A stretch of 6,637 bases of DNA, taken from Gammaproteobacteria bacterium (GTDB lineage: Bacteria > Pseudomonadota > Gammaproteobacteria > SZUA-152). Every line of letters begins with the position of its first letter. Position 1 is the stretch's first letter. The DNA lies in assembly GCA_003229995.1 (NCBI GenBank), contig QIGJ01000335.1:1-6637 (forward strand), in the 5' to 3' direction. This document shows, in pieces, positions 1-6,574 of this stretch. The position numbers were made by a program, and so were the translations under genes. The notes beneath the pieces are model-generated. The model was given only the letters and a program-made list of their open reading frames with translations, made no database searches and was not told where the DNA came from.

Positions 1-98
1 GTGCTGATCCCGCTTTGTTATTGACCTGGGCCACAAGGCATTGGGAGATGCAAAACGTGCCACGTATCGCATCTCTTTGTGTTGATGCTAAAGGAAAA

Positions 99-314
99 TA
101 AGGAATGGGCACGCTGATAACTTCCCGGTTTAGCGCCCGGATTTAGTCCGTATTGGTTCGTTCTGATTGACGACTGCATGGATACAGGAGGTAGAGCAAC
201 GCAGGAGCAGTTGCCGAACAAAAGTGCAGGAATAGTTGTTCTATTTCGAGCTTTTGTGATTGAAGAACGGGCGAAGGCTGCTAAACCGGGAAATTATTGC
301 GTGCCCATTCCTTA
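99..314. repeat. Inverted-repeat-bounded segment, possible mobile-element remnant
   Basis: Two arms of about 35 bp face each other: 99-134 (starting taaggaatgggcacgc) and 280-314 (ending gcgtgcccattcctta). They match almost perfectly apart from a few differences in the middle, and enclose about 145 bp with no convincing gene. Next to the left arm, cccggtttag is nearly repeated as cccggatttag (125-146). The frame open from the window's left edge on the plus strand stops at 99-101, exactly where the left arm begins, and the minus-strand ORF at 281-499 ends inside the right arm. This layout suits the end of an insertion sequence or a MITE, but no transposase was recognised and no target-site duplication can be checked because the left part is outside the window. 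A large hairpin or an unrelated intergenic repeat are alternatives. Confidence 0.5.
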
Positions 315-499
315 CCACCCACACCCGGCCCCACTGTTAACGCCGCCGTTAAAGCACCAAAAACAATCGATGAATTAACGAGCAGTGAATGTCGGGATTC
401 GTTTCTGGCAAGATAATTCGCAAGTTCCTGCCGTTTGGTTTTTATCTTTTTTAACAGAATATCTACATCATGTAGTTTTTCGGATATGGCCAAAATCAC
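281..499 (-). pseudogene. Putative small membrane protein, probably truncated
   Basis: This 72-codon frame starts 15 nt after the dapB stop. The GTG at 499 sits almost on top of an AAAGAGG ribosome-binding sequence, so the TTG at 493, seven bases from it, may be the true start. Residues 7-37 are charged and helical (LHDVDILLKKIKTKRQELA), suggesting a coiled coil. Residues 38-62 are hydrophobic (SLLVNSSIVFGALTAALTVG), like a first transmembrane helix. The last ten codons (from K63) and the stop are supplied by the right arm of the inverted repeat at 280-314, so the frame looks cut off in or just after its first membrane segment. It resembles small proteins made of a coiled coil plus two membrane helices, but that is an impression from composition rather than a family assignment. 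It could also be an intact short protein or a chance ORF. Confidence 0.35.
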
Positions 500-514
500 A
501 CCTCTTTAGAATTT

Positions 515-1324
<810 letters not shown>

Positions 1325-1327
1325 TTA

Positions 1328-1366
1328 CTCCCCCACCCCCTTCCCCAAACCAAAGCGGGAGAGGGA
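1328..1366. repeat. C-rich/G-rich imperfect hairpin, degenerate intergenic repeat
   Basis: The plus strand reads ctcccccaccccc, then ttccccaaaccaaag, then cgggagaggg. The ccccttccc and gggagaggg arms can pair imperfectly. The sequence resembles the intergenic ccctctccc...gggagaggg type of repeat seen in many proteobacterial genomes. It lies 13 bp upstream of dapB on the transcribed strand, so it would be in the leader of any dapB transcript. No T-run follows it on the minus strand, so it is not a typical terminator. Confidence 0.4.
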
Positions 1367-1379
1367 ATCATTGATGGCT

Positions 1380-1400
1380 AACGTTTGCGACGCAATCGTT
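1380..1400. repeat. 21-bp near-perfect dyad upstream of dapB
   Basis: The pattern is AACG-N-TTGCG-N-CGCAA-N-CGTT, symmetrical except at the centre and at one pair of positions. It lies about 65-85 bp upstream of the dapB ATG. The size and symmetry would fit a dimeric regulator site or a compact hairpin. On the plus strand it is followed by T-rich sequence, but no plus-strand gene precedes it. I do not recognise it as a known operator. Confidence 0.4.
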
Positions 1401-1439
1401 TACTTTTATCTTTGCCCTTTTTTCTTGTATCTGCCTTTT

Positions 1440-1949
1440 TTACCAACTGATGTAGGCATACCCCTGTTCCTGCAATTCCATCAGAGCCGATGCTCCTACC
1501 TCCACGATTTTGGCAAAGGGCAGCATGTCTTTTTCAATCCACTTTAGCGCTTTCATGGTATTGCCGCAGGCGTAAAATTCCACCCCGTACTGAGCAAGAC
1601 TGGAAACCCGCTGGCGCGTTTCTTCACTCACCGGGCGGCCCGGATTTTTGGCGAGAATGTGCAGGCCGGGACCAATGCCAACGACGACGATAGAGATGTT
1701 ATCACCCCATTTACGCAGCATGGCACCCACGGAAAACAAGATGGTTTTTTGCGTGGCTTCATCCGCCGTGTTGAACTGATACACCACTTTGTGATCTGGT
1801 GGATCACCCGGGAAGCGTAATACTTCTTCGGCCTGAGTGATGCCACTCAACCCGAAAACCATTATTAGCAATAACCACAATAAATAGCTTTGTGATAAAT
1901 AATTTCGTGATAAACAGTTTTGGGATAAACAGCTTCGTGCATTTTTCAT
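1440..1949 (-). CDS. Secreted DsrE-family protein
   Basis: A 169-residue protein of the DsrE/DsrF-like family (the COG1416-type branch), recognised from the alternating core KVVYQFNTAD, ISIVVVGIGPGLHIL and the motif VEFYACGNTM. Its cysteine (C128) is the position usually conserved in this branch. Residues 1-40 look like a signal peptide: a polar N-region, the hydrophobic run YLLWLLLIMVFGLSG, and a likely cleavage after ITQA, so the mature domain probably acts in the periplasm. The start at 1949 is preferred over the ATG nine codons upstream because GGAG lies eight bases before it. DsrE-type proteins are linked to sulfur-relay chemistry, but members of this secreted branch have no settled reaction, so substrate and role are unknown. 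It sits between dnaJ and dapB, 93 bp after dnaJ in the same direction. Confidence 0.8.
   Translation of the reverse strand: MKNARSCLSQNCLSRNYLSQSYLLWLLLIMVFGLSGITQAEEVLRFPGDPPDHKVVYQFNTADEATQKTILFSVGAMLRKWGDNISIVVVGIGPGLHILAKNPGRPVSEETRQRVSSLAQYGVEFYACGNTMKALKWIEKDMLPFAKIVEVGASALMELQEQGYAYISW
1881..1940 (-). repeat. 15-bp tandem repeat in the signal-peptide region
   Basis: Three full 15-bp units (1886-1900, 1901-1915, 1916-1930 on the plus strand) plus partial units on both sides follow the pattern ag-ttt-gtgataaa-. In protein they give the series CLSQN, CLSRN, YLSQS, YL in the N-region of the DsrE-like precursor. Because the unit is five codons, slippage would lengthen or shorten the N-region without breaking the frame. 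Confidence 0.75.
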
Positions 1950-2002
1950 GGCGCAGTCTCCAAAGCAAAATTGCAAATCAAGTCGTCCAGCTGTCTTCAG
2001 AA

Positions 2003-2020
2003 ATAATGAAACCTCATTAT
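2003..2020 (-). other. Small stem-loop after dnaJ
   Basis: ATAATGA and TCATTAT pair around a four-base loop, in the 93-bp spacer between the dnaJ stop and the DsrE-like start. The stem is AT-rich and weak, and no U-run follows in the transcribed direction, so it is probably not an efficient terminator. It may simply be AT-rich spacer sequence. Confidence 0.25.
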
Positions 2021-2042
2021 CAACAATAACATTAAGTATAAC

Positions 2043-3182
2043 CTATAACTTGATGTCATCTATGAAATTTTTGACGCCATCCAGCCAGGAGTGCTCCTTC
2101 GGGCTGTGCTTTTTGGCACCCTGATCATTCATGGTTTCATCAAAATGCTTCAGCAGTTCTTTTTGCTTACTATTGAGGTTTACTGGGGTTTCGATTTGCA
2201 CCCGACACAGCAGGTCACCTACTGGGCCACCACGTACAGATTTCACACCTTTGCCACGCAGCTTGAACATTTTACCCGTTTGCGTTTCCGCCGGGATCTT
2301 CAGTTTAACCCTGCCATCAAGGGTCGGCACTTCCAGCGAACCACCCACAGCTGCTGTCACAAAGCTGATGGGAACTTCGCAATACAAATTGTTTTCGTCG
2401 CGAACAAACAACGAATGTTCTTTCACCGCTATTTGCACGTAAAGATCACCACTGGGCGCGCTGCGCTCACCGGCTTCGCCTTCGCCACTGAGACGAATCC
2501 GGTCACCATTATCGACACCGGCTGGCACTTTCACCGACAGGGTTTTGTGTTCCTGAGTGCGGCCCTGACCGTGACAATTGCCGCAGGGTTTTTTGATGGT
2601 CTGCCCCACGCCCTGGCATTGCGGGCAGGTTTGTTGCAGTGAAAAGAAACCCTGTTGCATGCGTACCTGGCCAACACCACCACAAGTCGTACACTGCTCA
2701 GGTTTGGAGCCTTTTTTGGCACCACTGCCACCACAGGTGGCACAGGCCACCGAAGTGGGAACACGAATCTTTACTGTCGTACCACGCACGGCATCTTCCA
2801 GATTCAGCTCCAGGTTATAACGCAGATCGGCACCGCGTCGTGCACGCTGCTGACTGCTGCCAGGGCCACCCCCGCCACTGAAAATATCGCCAAACACGTC
2901 GCCAAAAATATCACTGAAATTGGCACCGCTGTCAGGATGCCCGCCCCCCATACTGGCATCGACGCCGGCATGTCCAAACTGGTCATAAGCCGCACGTTTT
3001 TGTGCGTCGCCCAAAATTTCATAAGCCGCTTTGGCTTCCTTGAATTTTTCCTCCGCTGCCGCATCATCCGGGTTACGATCCGGGTGATGTTTCATCGCCA
3101 ACCGTTTGAAAGCTTTTTTCAGTTCCGTCTCGCTGGCATTGCGTTGTACGCCCAGCACTTCATAATAATCGCGTTTCGACAT
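2043..3182 (-). CDS. dnaJ: Chaperone protein DnaJ (Hsp40)
   Basis: A complete 379-residue class I DnaJ, the usual size. It binds unfolded proteins, passes them to DnaK and stimulates DnaK ATP hydrolysis. The J domain covers about residues 1-70 with the essential HPD at 33-35. A Gly/Phe-rich linker follows (69-107, with repeats such as [14 protein letters not shown]). Four CxxCxGxG zinc-binding motifs begin at C147, C164, C186 and C200. The C-terminal substrate-binding and dimerisation domains follow to residue 379. The ATG at 3182 starts the canonical [12 protein letters not shown]; the ribosome-binding sequence is poor (TAAAG directly before the ATG). The gene follows dnaK in the same direction but after an unusually long spacer of 365 bp that contains two inverted-repeat structures. 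Confidence 0.98.
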   Translation of the reverse strand: MSKRDYYEVLGVQRNASETELKKAFKRLAMKHHPDRNPDDAAAEEKFKEAKAAYEILGDAQKRAAYDQFGHAGVDASMGGGHPDSGANFSDIFGDVFGDIFSGGGGPGSSQQRARRGADLRYNLELNLEDAVRGTTVKIRVPTSVACATCGGSGAKKGSKPEQCTTCGGVGQVRMQQGFFSLQQTCPQCQGVGQTIKKPCGNCHGQGRTQEHKTLSVKVPAGVDNGDRIRLSGEGEAGERSAPSGDLYVQIAVKEHSLFVRDENNLYCEVPISFVTAAVGGSLEVPTLDGRVKLKIPAETQTGKMFKLRGKGVKSVRGGPVGDLLCRVQIETPVNLNSKQKELLKHFDETMNDQGAKKHSPKEHSWLDGVKNFIDDIKL

Positions 3183-3221
3183 CTTTAAATTCAGCCAGTT
3201 ATAAGGTTAATCAATAAACGA

Positions 3222-3273
3222 CATTAAACCTGGATGCTGCCAATAATCCTGCTGACAGAATCCAGGTTTAATG
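3222..3273 (-). repeat. 13-bp inverted repeat with nested stem upstream of dnaJ
   Basis: cattaaacctgga at 3222-3234 is perfectly complementary to tccaggtttaatg at 3261-3273, with a 26-base spacer. On the transcribed (minus) strand the spacer itself contains CTGTC and GGCAG, which can pair with one G-U, leaving a loop of about 12 bases. The outer stem can extend to GACAT/ATGTC (plus-strand GACAT and ATGTC near 3219-3278) with a three-base bulge. The structure ends about 40 bases before the dnaJ ATG. No U-run follows it. It may be an mRNA processing or stability element, a small mobile palindrome, or a regulatory leader; the sequence alone does not decide. Confidence 0.65.
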
Positions 3274-3363
3274 ATGTCCCGAATGCGGAAACGCGACAGA
3301 GGGAAAATCCCGCTGCCGCGCCGCTGTTACTTCCGGACACATGTCTCACTGAGCTGTGCCCAT

Positions 3364-3541
3364 AAGTACCTGAACATAATTATTTTAACATTTTCTAATT
3401 ATTTTAACATTTTCTTGTTTATTTTCCGGCCTTCTGCGTTGCTACTACGGTCACATAGCTCACTATGCTCACCTCGCAGCGCCTTGAAGGCCGAAAAATA
3501 CCCTGTGAAAATTTTGTTAAAATAATTATGCCCAGGCACTT
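3364..3541. mobile_element. Nested foldback (MITE-like) element between dnaK and dnaJ
   Basis: The outer arms 3364-3390 and 3515-3541 are inverted copies, identical at 24 of 27 positions, sharing cataattattttaaca perfectly. Inside lies a second inverted repeat: 3420-3434 (tattttccggccttc) and 3486-3500, with one mismatch. At its centre CATAG-ctca-CTATG (3454-3467) forms a third. A 19-bp stretch, taattattttaacattttc, is duplicated exactly in tandem at 3377-3395 and 3396-3414. No reading frame in it looks like a gene. Size, terminal inverted repeats and lack of coding capacity suit a non-autonomous mobile or dispersed repeat, but no flanking target duplication was recognised. Either strand folds into a long hairpin, which in the operon mRNA would begin seven bases after the dnaK stop. 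Confidence 0.6.
3377..3414. repeat. Exact 19-bp tandem duplication
   Basis: taattattttaacattttc occurs at 3377-3395 and again directly at 3396-3414. It lies in the left side of the foldback element; the right arm has only one copy. It is probably a recent slippage or duplication event. Confidence 0.85.
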
Positions 3542-3547
3542 ACCTGT

Positions 3548-5482
3548 TTACTTTTTATCGTCGTCTTTCACTTCTTCAAATTCGGCATCAACAACATCAT
3601 CGTTGGCCGTATTGGCTTCAGCACCCGCATCAGCAGCAGCTTCAGGCTGGTCGGTTTTTGCCTGTTGTGCATAGGCACGTTCGGCCATTTTACCTGATGC
3701 TTCCACCAGCGTTTTAGTTTTGGCTTCGATGGCGTCTTTGTCATCACTTTTCATGGCCTCTTCCAGCTCGCTGATGGCTTTTTCGATGGCCTCTTTCTCG
3801 CCAGCTTCCAGTTTGTCATCCCCTATTTCTTTCATGGATTTCTGGGTGGCGTGGATCATGTTGTCCGCCTGATTACGGGCGCTGACCAGCTCGTGGAAAT
3901 TGGCATCCTCCGCAGCATGGGCTTCGGCATCCTGCACCATTTTTTGGATATCCCCGTCCGACAGGCCGCTGGAGGCCTTGATCACAATGGACTGTTCCTT
4001 GCCGGTGGCCTTGTCTTTGGCCGACACGTTGAGGATGCCGTTGGCATCAATATCAAACGCCACTTCGATCTGTGGCACACCGCGTGCAGCGGGTGGAATA
4101 TCCGACAAATCAAAACGTCCCAGCGATTTATTGCCGGAAGCCACTTCACGCTCACCCTGCATTACATGCACGGTTACTGCCGTTTGGTTGTCTTCGGCCG
4201 TGGAAAACACTTGCTGTGCTTTGGTGGGAATCGTGGTGTTTTTGTCGATGAGTTTGGTCATCACGCCACCCATGGTTTCAATACCTAGACTCAGTGGGGT
4301 TACATCCAGCAGTAACACATCTTTCACATCACCACCCAACACACCACCTTGAATCGAGGCACCCACGGCCACAGCTTCATCAGGATTCACATCACGACGT
4401 GGCTCTTTGCCAAAAAATGCTTTTACTTTTTCCTGCACCATAGGCATGCGGGTCTGCCCCCCCACAAGGATCACATCATCGATATCCTGCGCCCCCAGGC
4501 CTGCATCACTCAGTGCGGTACGGCAAGGGGCGATAGTGCGCTCCACCAGCTCTTCCACCAGCGATTCCAGTTTGGCGCGGGTCAGCTTGATATTCAGGTG
4601 TTTGGGACCGCTGGCATCAGCGGTGATGTACGGCAGATTAACATCGGTCTGGCTTGTGGAAGACAGCTCGATCTTGGCTTTTTCCGCACCTTCTTTCAGG
4701 CGTTGCAGAGCCAGTGGGTCGTTACGCAGATCCACGCCTTGGTCTTTTTTGAATTCATCCACGAGGTAGTCGATTAAACGCTGATCGAAATCTTCACCAC
4801 CGAGGAAAGTGTCACCATTGGTGGATAACACTTCCACCTGATGCTCGCCATCGATGTCAGCCAGCTCGATAATCGAGATATCAAACGTACCTCCCCCCAG
4901 GTCATAAACAGCGACTTTGCGGTCACCCTCTTTTTTGTCCATGCCGAAGGCCAGCGCCGCCGCCGTGGGCTCGTTGATGATGCGCTTGACATCCAGACCT
5001 GCGATTTTGCCTGCATCTTTGGTGGCCTGACGTTGGGAGTCGTTAAAATAAGCCGGTACGGTAATTACCGCTTCGGTCACTTCTTCGCCCAGATAATCCT
5101 CGGCGGTCTTTTTCATTTTTTGCAGCACCCGTGCAGAAATCTCCGGAGCGGCCATTTTTTTGCCGTGAGCTTCTACCCAGGCATCGCCGTTGTCGGCTTT
5201 GATGATTTTGTACGGTACCAAGTCGATGTCTTTCTGGACTTCATCATCCGTGAAACGACGCCCGATGAGACGCTTTACCGCATACAGAGTGTTGGCGGGG
5301 TTAGTCACAGCCTGACGTTTGGCCGGTGCGCCGACGATGACATCGTTATCATCCGTAAAAGCCACCACCGAAGGTGTGGTACGATCACCCTCTGCATTTT
5401 CGATGACGCGAGGCTCTCCGCCTTCCATCACCGCAACACACGAGTTTGTGGTTCCCAAGTCAATGCCGATAATTTTTCCCAT
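3548..5482 (-). CDS. dnaK: Chaperone protein DnaK (Hsp70)
   Basis: A complete 644-residue DnaK. It is the ATP-dependent central chaperone: it binds exposed hydrophobic segments and releases them through ATP cycles controlled by DnaJ and GrpE in the cytoplasm. The nucleotide-binding domain starts with [17 protein letters not shown], contains [10 protein letters not shown] (139-148) and the phosphate loop [10 protein letters not shown] (194-203) with T199, the residue autophosphorylated in the E. coli protein. The interdomain linker [18 protein letters not shown] lies at 389-406. The peptide-binding domain and helical lid follow, ending in [14 protein letters not shown], the acidic tail typical of proteobacterial DnaK. 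The ATG at 5482 is preceded by two GGAG sequences, one two bases and one ten bases away. It lies between grpE (128 bp upstream) and dnaJ (365 bp downstream) in the same direction. Confidence 0.99.
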   Translation of the reverse strand: MGKIIGIDLGTTNSCVAVMEGGEPRVIENAEGDRTTPSVVAFTDDNDVIVGAPAKRQAVTNPANTLYAVKRLIGRRFTDDEVQKDIDLVPYKIIKADNGDAWVEAHGKKMAAPEISARVLQKMKKTAEDYLGEEVTEAVITVPAYFNDSQRQATKDAGKIAGLDVKRIINEPTAAALAFGMDKKEGDRKVAVYDLGGGTFDISIIELADIDGEHQVEVLSTNGDTFLGGEDFDQRLIDYLVDEFKKDQGVDLRNDPLALQRLKEGAEKAKIELSSTSQTDVNLPYITADASGPKHLNIKLTRAKLESLVEELVERTIAPCRTALSDAGLGAQDIDDVILVGGQTRMPMVQEKVKAFFGKEPRRDVNPDEAVAVGASIQGGVLGGDVKDVLLLDVTPLSLGIETMGGVMTKLIDKNTTIPTKAQQVFSTAEDNQTAVTVHVMQGEREVASGNKSLGRFDLSDIPPAARGVPQIEVAFDIDANGILNVSAKDKATGKEQSIVIKASSGLSDGDIQKMVQDAEAHAAEDANFHELVSARNQADNMIHATQKSMKEIGDDKLEAGEKEAIEKAISELEEAMKSDDKDAIEAKTKTLVEASGKMAERAYAQQAKTDQPEAAADAGAEANTANDDVVDAEFEEVKDDDKK

Positions 5483-5546
5483 GGCTCCAGTTCTCCGCTT
5501 GTTTCTCTAAGAAAGATCGTTTAAATATTGGGTACATTTCGAATTT

Positions 5547-5587
5547 GTACACCGAGTACACCGTCAAAATAGCGTTGACGGTGTACT
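5547..5587 (-). promoter_or_regulatory. Stem-loop and GTACACCG repeats between grpE and dnaK
   Basis: agtacaccgtcaa (5555-5567) and ttgacggtgtact (5575-5587) form a perfect 13-bp stem with a seven-base loop. The octamer gtacaccg also occurs at 5547-5554, one base from the copy in the stem (5556-5563), so the inverted copy at 5579-5586 could pair with either. In the operon mRNA the structure lies 23-56 bases after the grpE stop and about 70 bases before the dnaK start. It is not followed by a U-run, so a classic terminator is unlikely. RNase processing, stabilisation of one part of the mRNA, or a DNA-binding site are possible. Confidence 0.65.
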
Positions 5588-5610
5588 AAATGTGGGCAAA
5601 AAACCCTAAT

Positions 5611-6264
5611 TCAAGCCTGTTCATTGATATGGCTGCCGGATTCACTGTCCGACGTTTCGGTGACGGTTTTGGACACCACCACCATGGCCGGACGCAACAG
5701 GCGCTCGTTGAGCTGATAGCCTTTTTGCATCACTGCCATGACCGTATTGGGTTTGTGCTCGGCACTTTCCTGCATGGACATGGCCTGATGCTTGTCGGGG
5801 TCAAACGTATCACCGGTGGGATCAACAGCTTCGATACCAAATTTTTCCAGCGCAGCGGTCAGCATTTTGAGCGTCAGCGCAGTACCTTCTTTCAGTTGCG
5901 CCATGGCATCACTGCTTTCGACGATGTCATCGGCGGCAGTCAATCCCATTTCCAGGCTGTCTTTGATGGGCAGCAATTCCAAAGCAAATTTTTCCAGAGC
6001 AAATTTGTGGGCGTTTTCGACATCCTGTTTGGCACGCCGACGGGTATTTTCCATGTCAGCTTTAACACGTAGAAGCTGGTTCCAGTGTTCATCTGCCTTG
6101 GCGCGGGCATCTTCCAGTAGCGGCATCAGGTCGTCAGTGGCAACATCGTCGTCACTCTCCACCACGCCTTCAATGGCCTCAGCGATCGCATCCGTTGCTT
6201 CGGTCTCGGGTGTGTTTTCTTCTTCTGCTGCTGTTTTTTCGGGTAGGGTTTCGTCTTTCGCCAT
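5611..6264 (-). CDS. grpE: Nucleotide exchange factor GrpE
   Basis: A complete GrpE of 217 residues. It is a homodimer that opens the DnaK nucleotide site to release ADP and acts as a thermosensor in the refolding cycle. Residues 1-45 are acidic and disordered. A long coiled-coil helix follows, with the typical [16 protein letters not shown] at 66-81. The C-terminal beta domain carries the signature from FDPDKHQAM (154-162) through [20 protein letters not shown] (173-192). The start at 6264 (MAKDETL) is chosen because a strong AGAGGAAGG ribosome-binding sequence sits just before it; a start 16 codons upstream would add [16 protein letters not shown] and has no such signal. The gene is 310 bp from the hrcA stop and 128 bp from dnaK, all in one direction. 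Confidence 0.97.
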   Translation of the reverse strand: MAKDETLPEKTAAEEENTPETEATDAIAEAIEGVVESDDDVATDDLMPLLEDARAKADEHWNQLLRVKADMENTRRRAKQDVENAHKFALEKFALELLPIKDSLEMGLTAADDIVESSDAMAQLKEGTALTLKMLTAALEKFGIEAVDPTGDTFDPDKHQAMSMQESAEHKPNTVMAVMQKGYQLNERLLRPAMVVVSKTVTETSDSESGSHINEQA

Positions 6265-6265
6265 G

Positions 6266-6276
6266 CCTTCCTCTCT
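6266..6276 (-). promoter_or_regulatory. Ribosome-binding site that fixes the grpE start
   Basis: The transcribed strand reads AGAGAGGAAGG, followed by one C and then the ATG at 6264. The GAGG core is about six bases from the start codon. This supports MAKDETL as the N-terminus over the longer upstream frame. Confidence 0.8.
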
Positions 6277-6358
6277 ACTTTTTAAGTGCTGATTATTTTT
6301 CACGGGACACACTCACGGACGCATCACACGTCCGGGCAATGATATCAAATTGCACACC

Positions 6359-6380
6359 AAGTAGTTATGCTTTACTACTT
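6359..6380. promoter_or_regulatory. 7-8-7 dyad upstream of grpE
   Basis: aagtagt (6359-6365) and actactt (6374-6380) are perfect inverted copies around an eight-base spacer, about 95-115 bp before the grpE ATG. The layout recalls an operator for a dimeric regulator, but the sequence does not match CIRCE (TTAGCACTC-N9-GAGTGCTAA). A weak hairpin is the alternative. Confidence 0.35.
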
Positions 6381-6399
6381 ATATCCGTAGCGTTTGGGA

Positions 6400-6500
6400 T
6401 TCAGGTGTTATTGCTCGCCTTATTTGCTCCATGGTTGCGTTGAAATTCCTCGCAATAGTCCGGCTATTCCCCGTCATTTTGCCTCATCTGAAAGCGCCTG
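6400..6500 (-). repeat. Possible dispersed intergenic repeat copy
   Basis: Read on the minus strand, the segment contains GGCGCT (near 6494), AATAG-CCGGA-CTATT (6454-6468), GCGAGGAA and CAACGCA in that order. The core of the dnaK-dnaJ foldback (3420-3500) has GGCGCT, CATAG-TGAG-CTATG and CAACGCA in the same order with similar spacing. This suggests two diverged members of one non-coding repeat family. The similarity is patchy and judged by eye. Confidence 0.35.
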
Positions 6501-6574
6501 CTTTTTGGTGCCATATGAGAATGAAGATGACGCACATTAACACCTAAATCCTGATTACCCTGGGTATGTGTGGA

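Larger units (their letters stand above)
6265..6574 (-). other. hrcA-grpE spacer
   Basis: No gene was found in these 310 bases. Apart from the grpE ribosome-binding site, the spacer contains a short hairpin (cggacg/cgtccg, 6316-6334), a 7-8-7 dyad (6359-6380) and a repeat-like segment (about 6400-6500). No convincing sigma-32 or housekeeping promoter was found, and no CIRCE operator. The length is large for an operon spacer, so a separate grpE promoter is plausible but not shown. Confidence 0.5.

Noticed and set aside
3..101. Plus-strand frame open from the window edge, 32 codons, possible transposase C-terminus
   Set aside because: It is short enough to be open by chance and matches no family I recognise. 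Its coincidence with the repeat arm is noted in the repeat entry only.
18..221. Minus-strand 67-residue ORF
   Set aside because: It crosses the left repeat arm, has a composition unlike a folded protein (rich in Ser, Pro, Cys) and has no ribosome-binding sequence; probably non-coding.
178..378. Plus-strand 66-residue ORF with an upstream-like GGAGG inside its start region
   Set aside because: The GGAGG lies after the ATG, the C-terminal half is antisense to the membrane-protein ORF, and the proline- and histidine-rich tail looks like a shadow.
4841..5524. 227-codon plus-strand ORF antisense to dnaK, and similar long antisense ORFs over dnaJ and grpE
   Set aside because: These are mirror frames of highly conserved genes with strong codon bias; they have no supporting start signals or family features.
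5534..5556. CCCAATATTTA-like sigma-32 -10 upstream of dnaK
   Set aside because: No CTTGAA-like element lies at the required distance; the sequence there is the GTACACCG repeat region.
6281..6300. Sequence CAGCACTTA before grpE, similar to a CIRCE half-site
   Set aside because: It resembles TTAGCACTC at about seven of nine positions, but no matching GAGTGCTAA half follows at the right distance, so it is not a CIRCE operator.
6316..6334. cggacg/cgtccg hairpin as hrcA terminator
   Set aside because: The stem is only six base pairs, lies 240 bp after the hrcA stop and has no T-run directly after it on the transcribed strand.
6378..6405. Possible promoter CCTGAA-N16-TATAAG upstream of grpE
   Set aside because: The upstream hexamer fits the housekeeping -35 poorly. 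As a sigma-32 site, the -10 lacks the C-run and the spacing is short.
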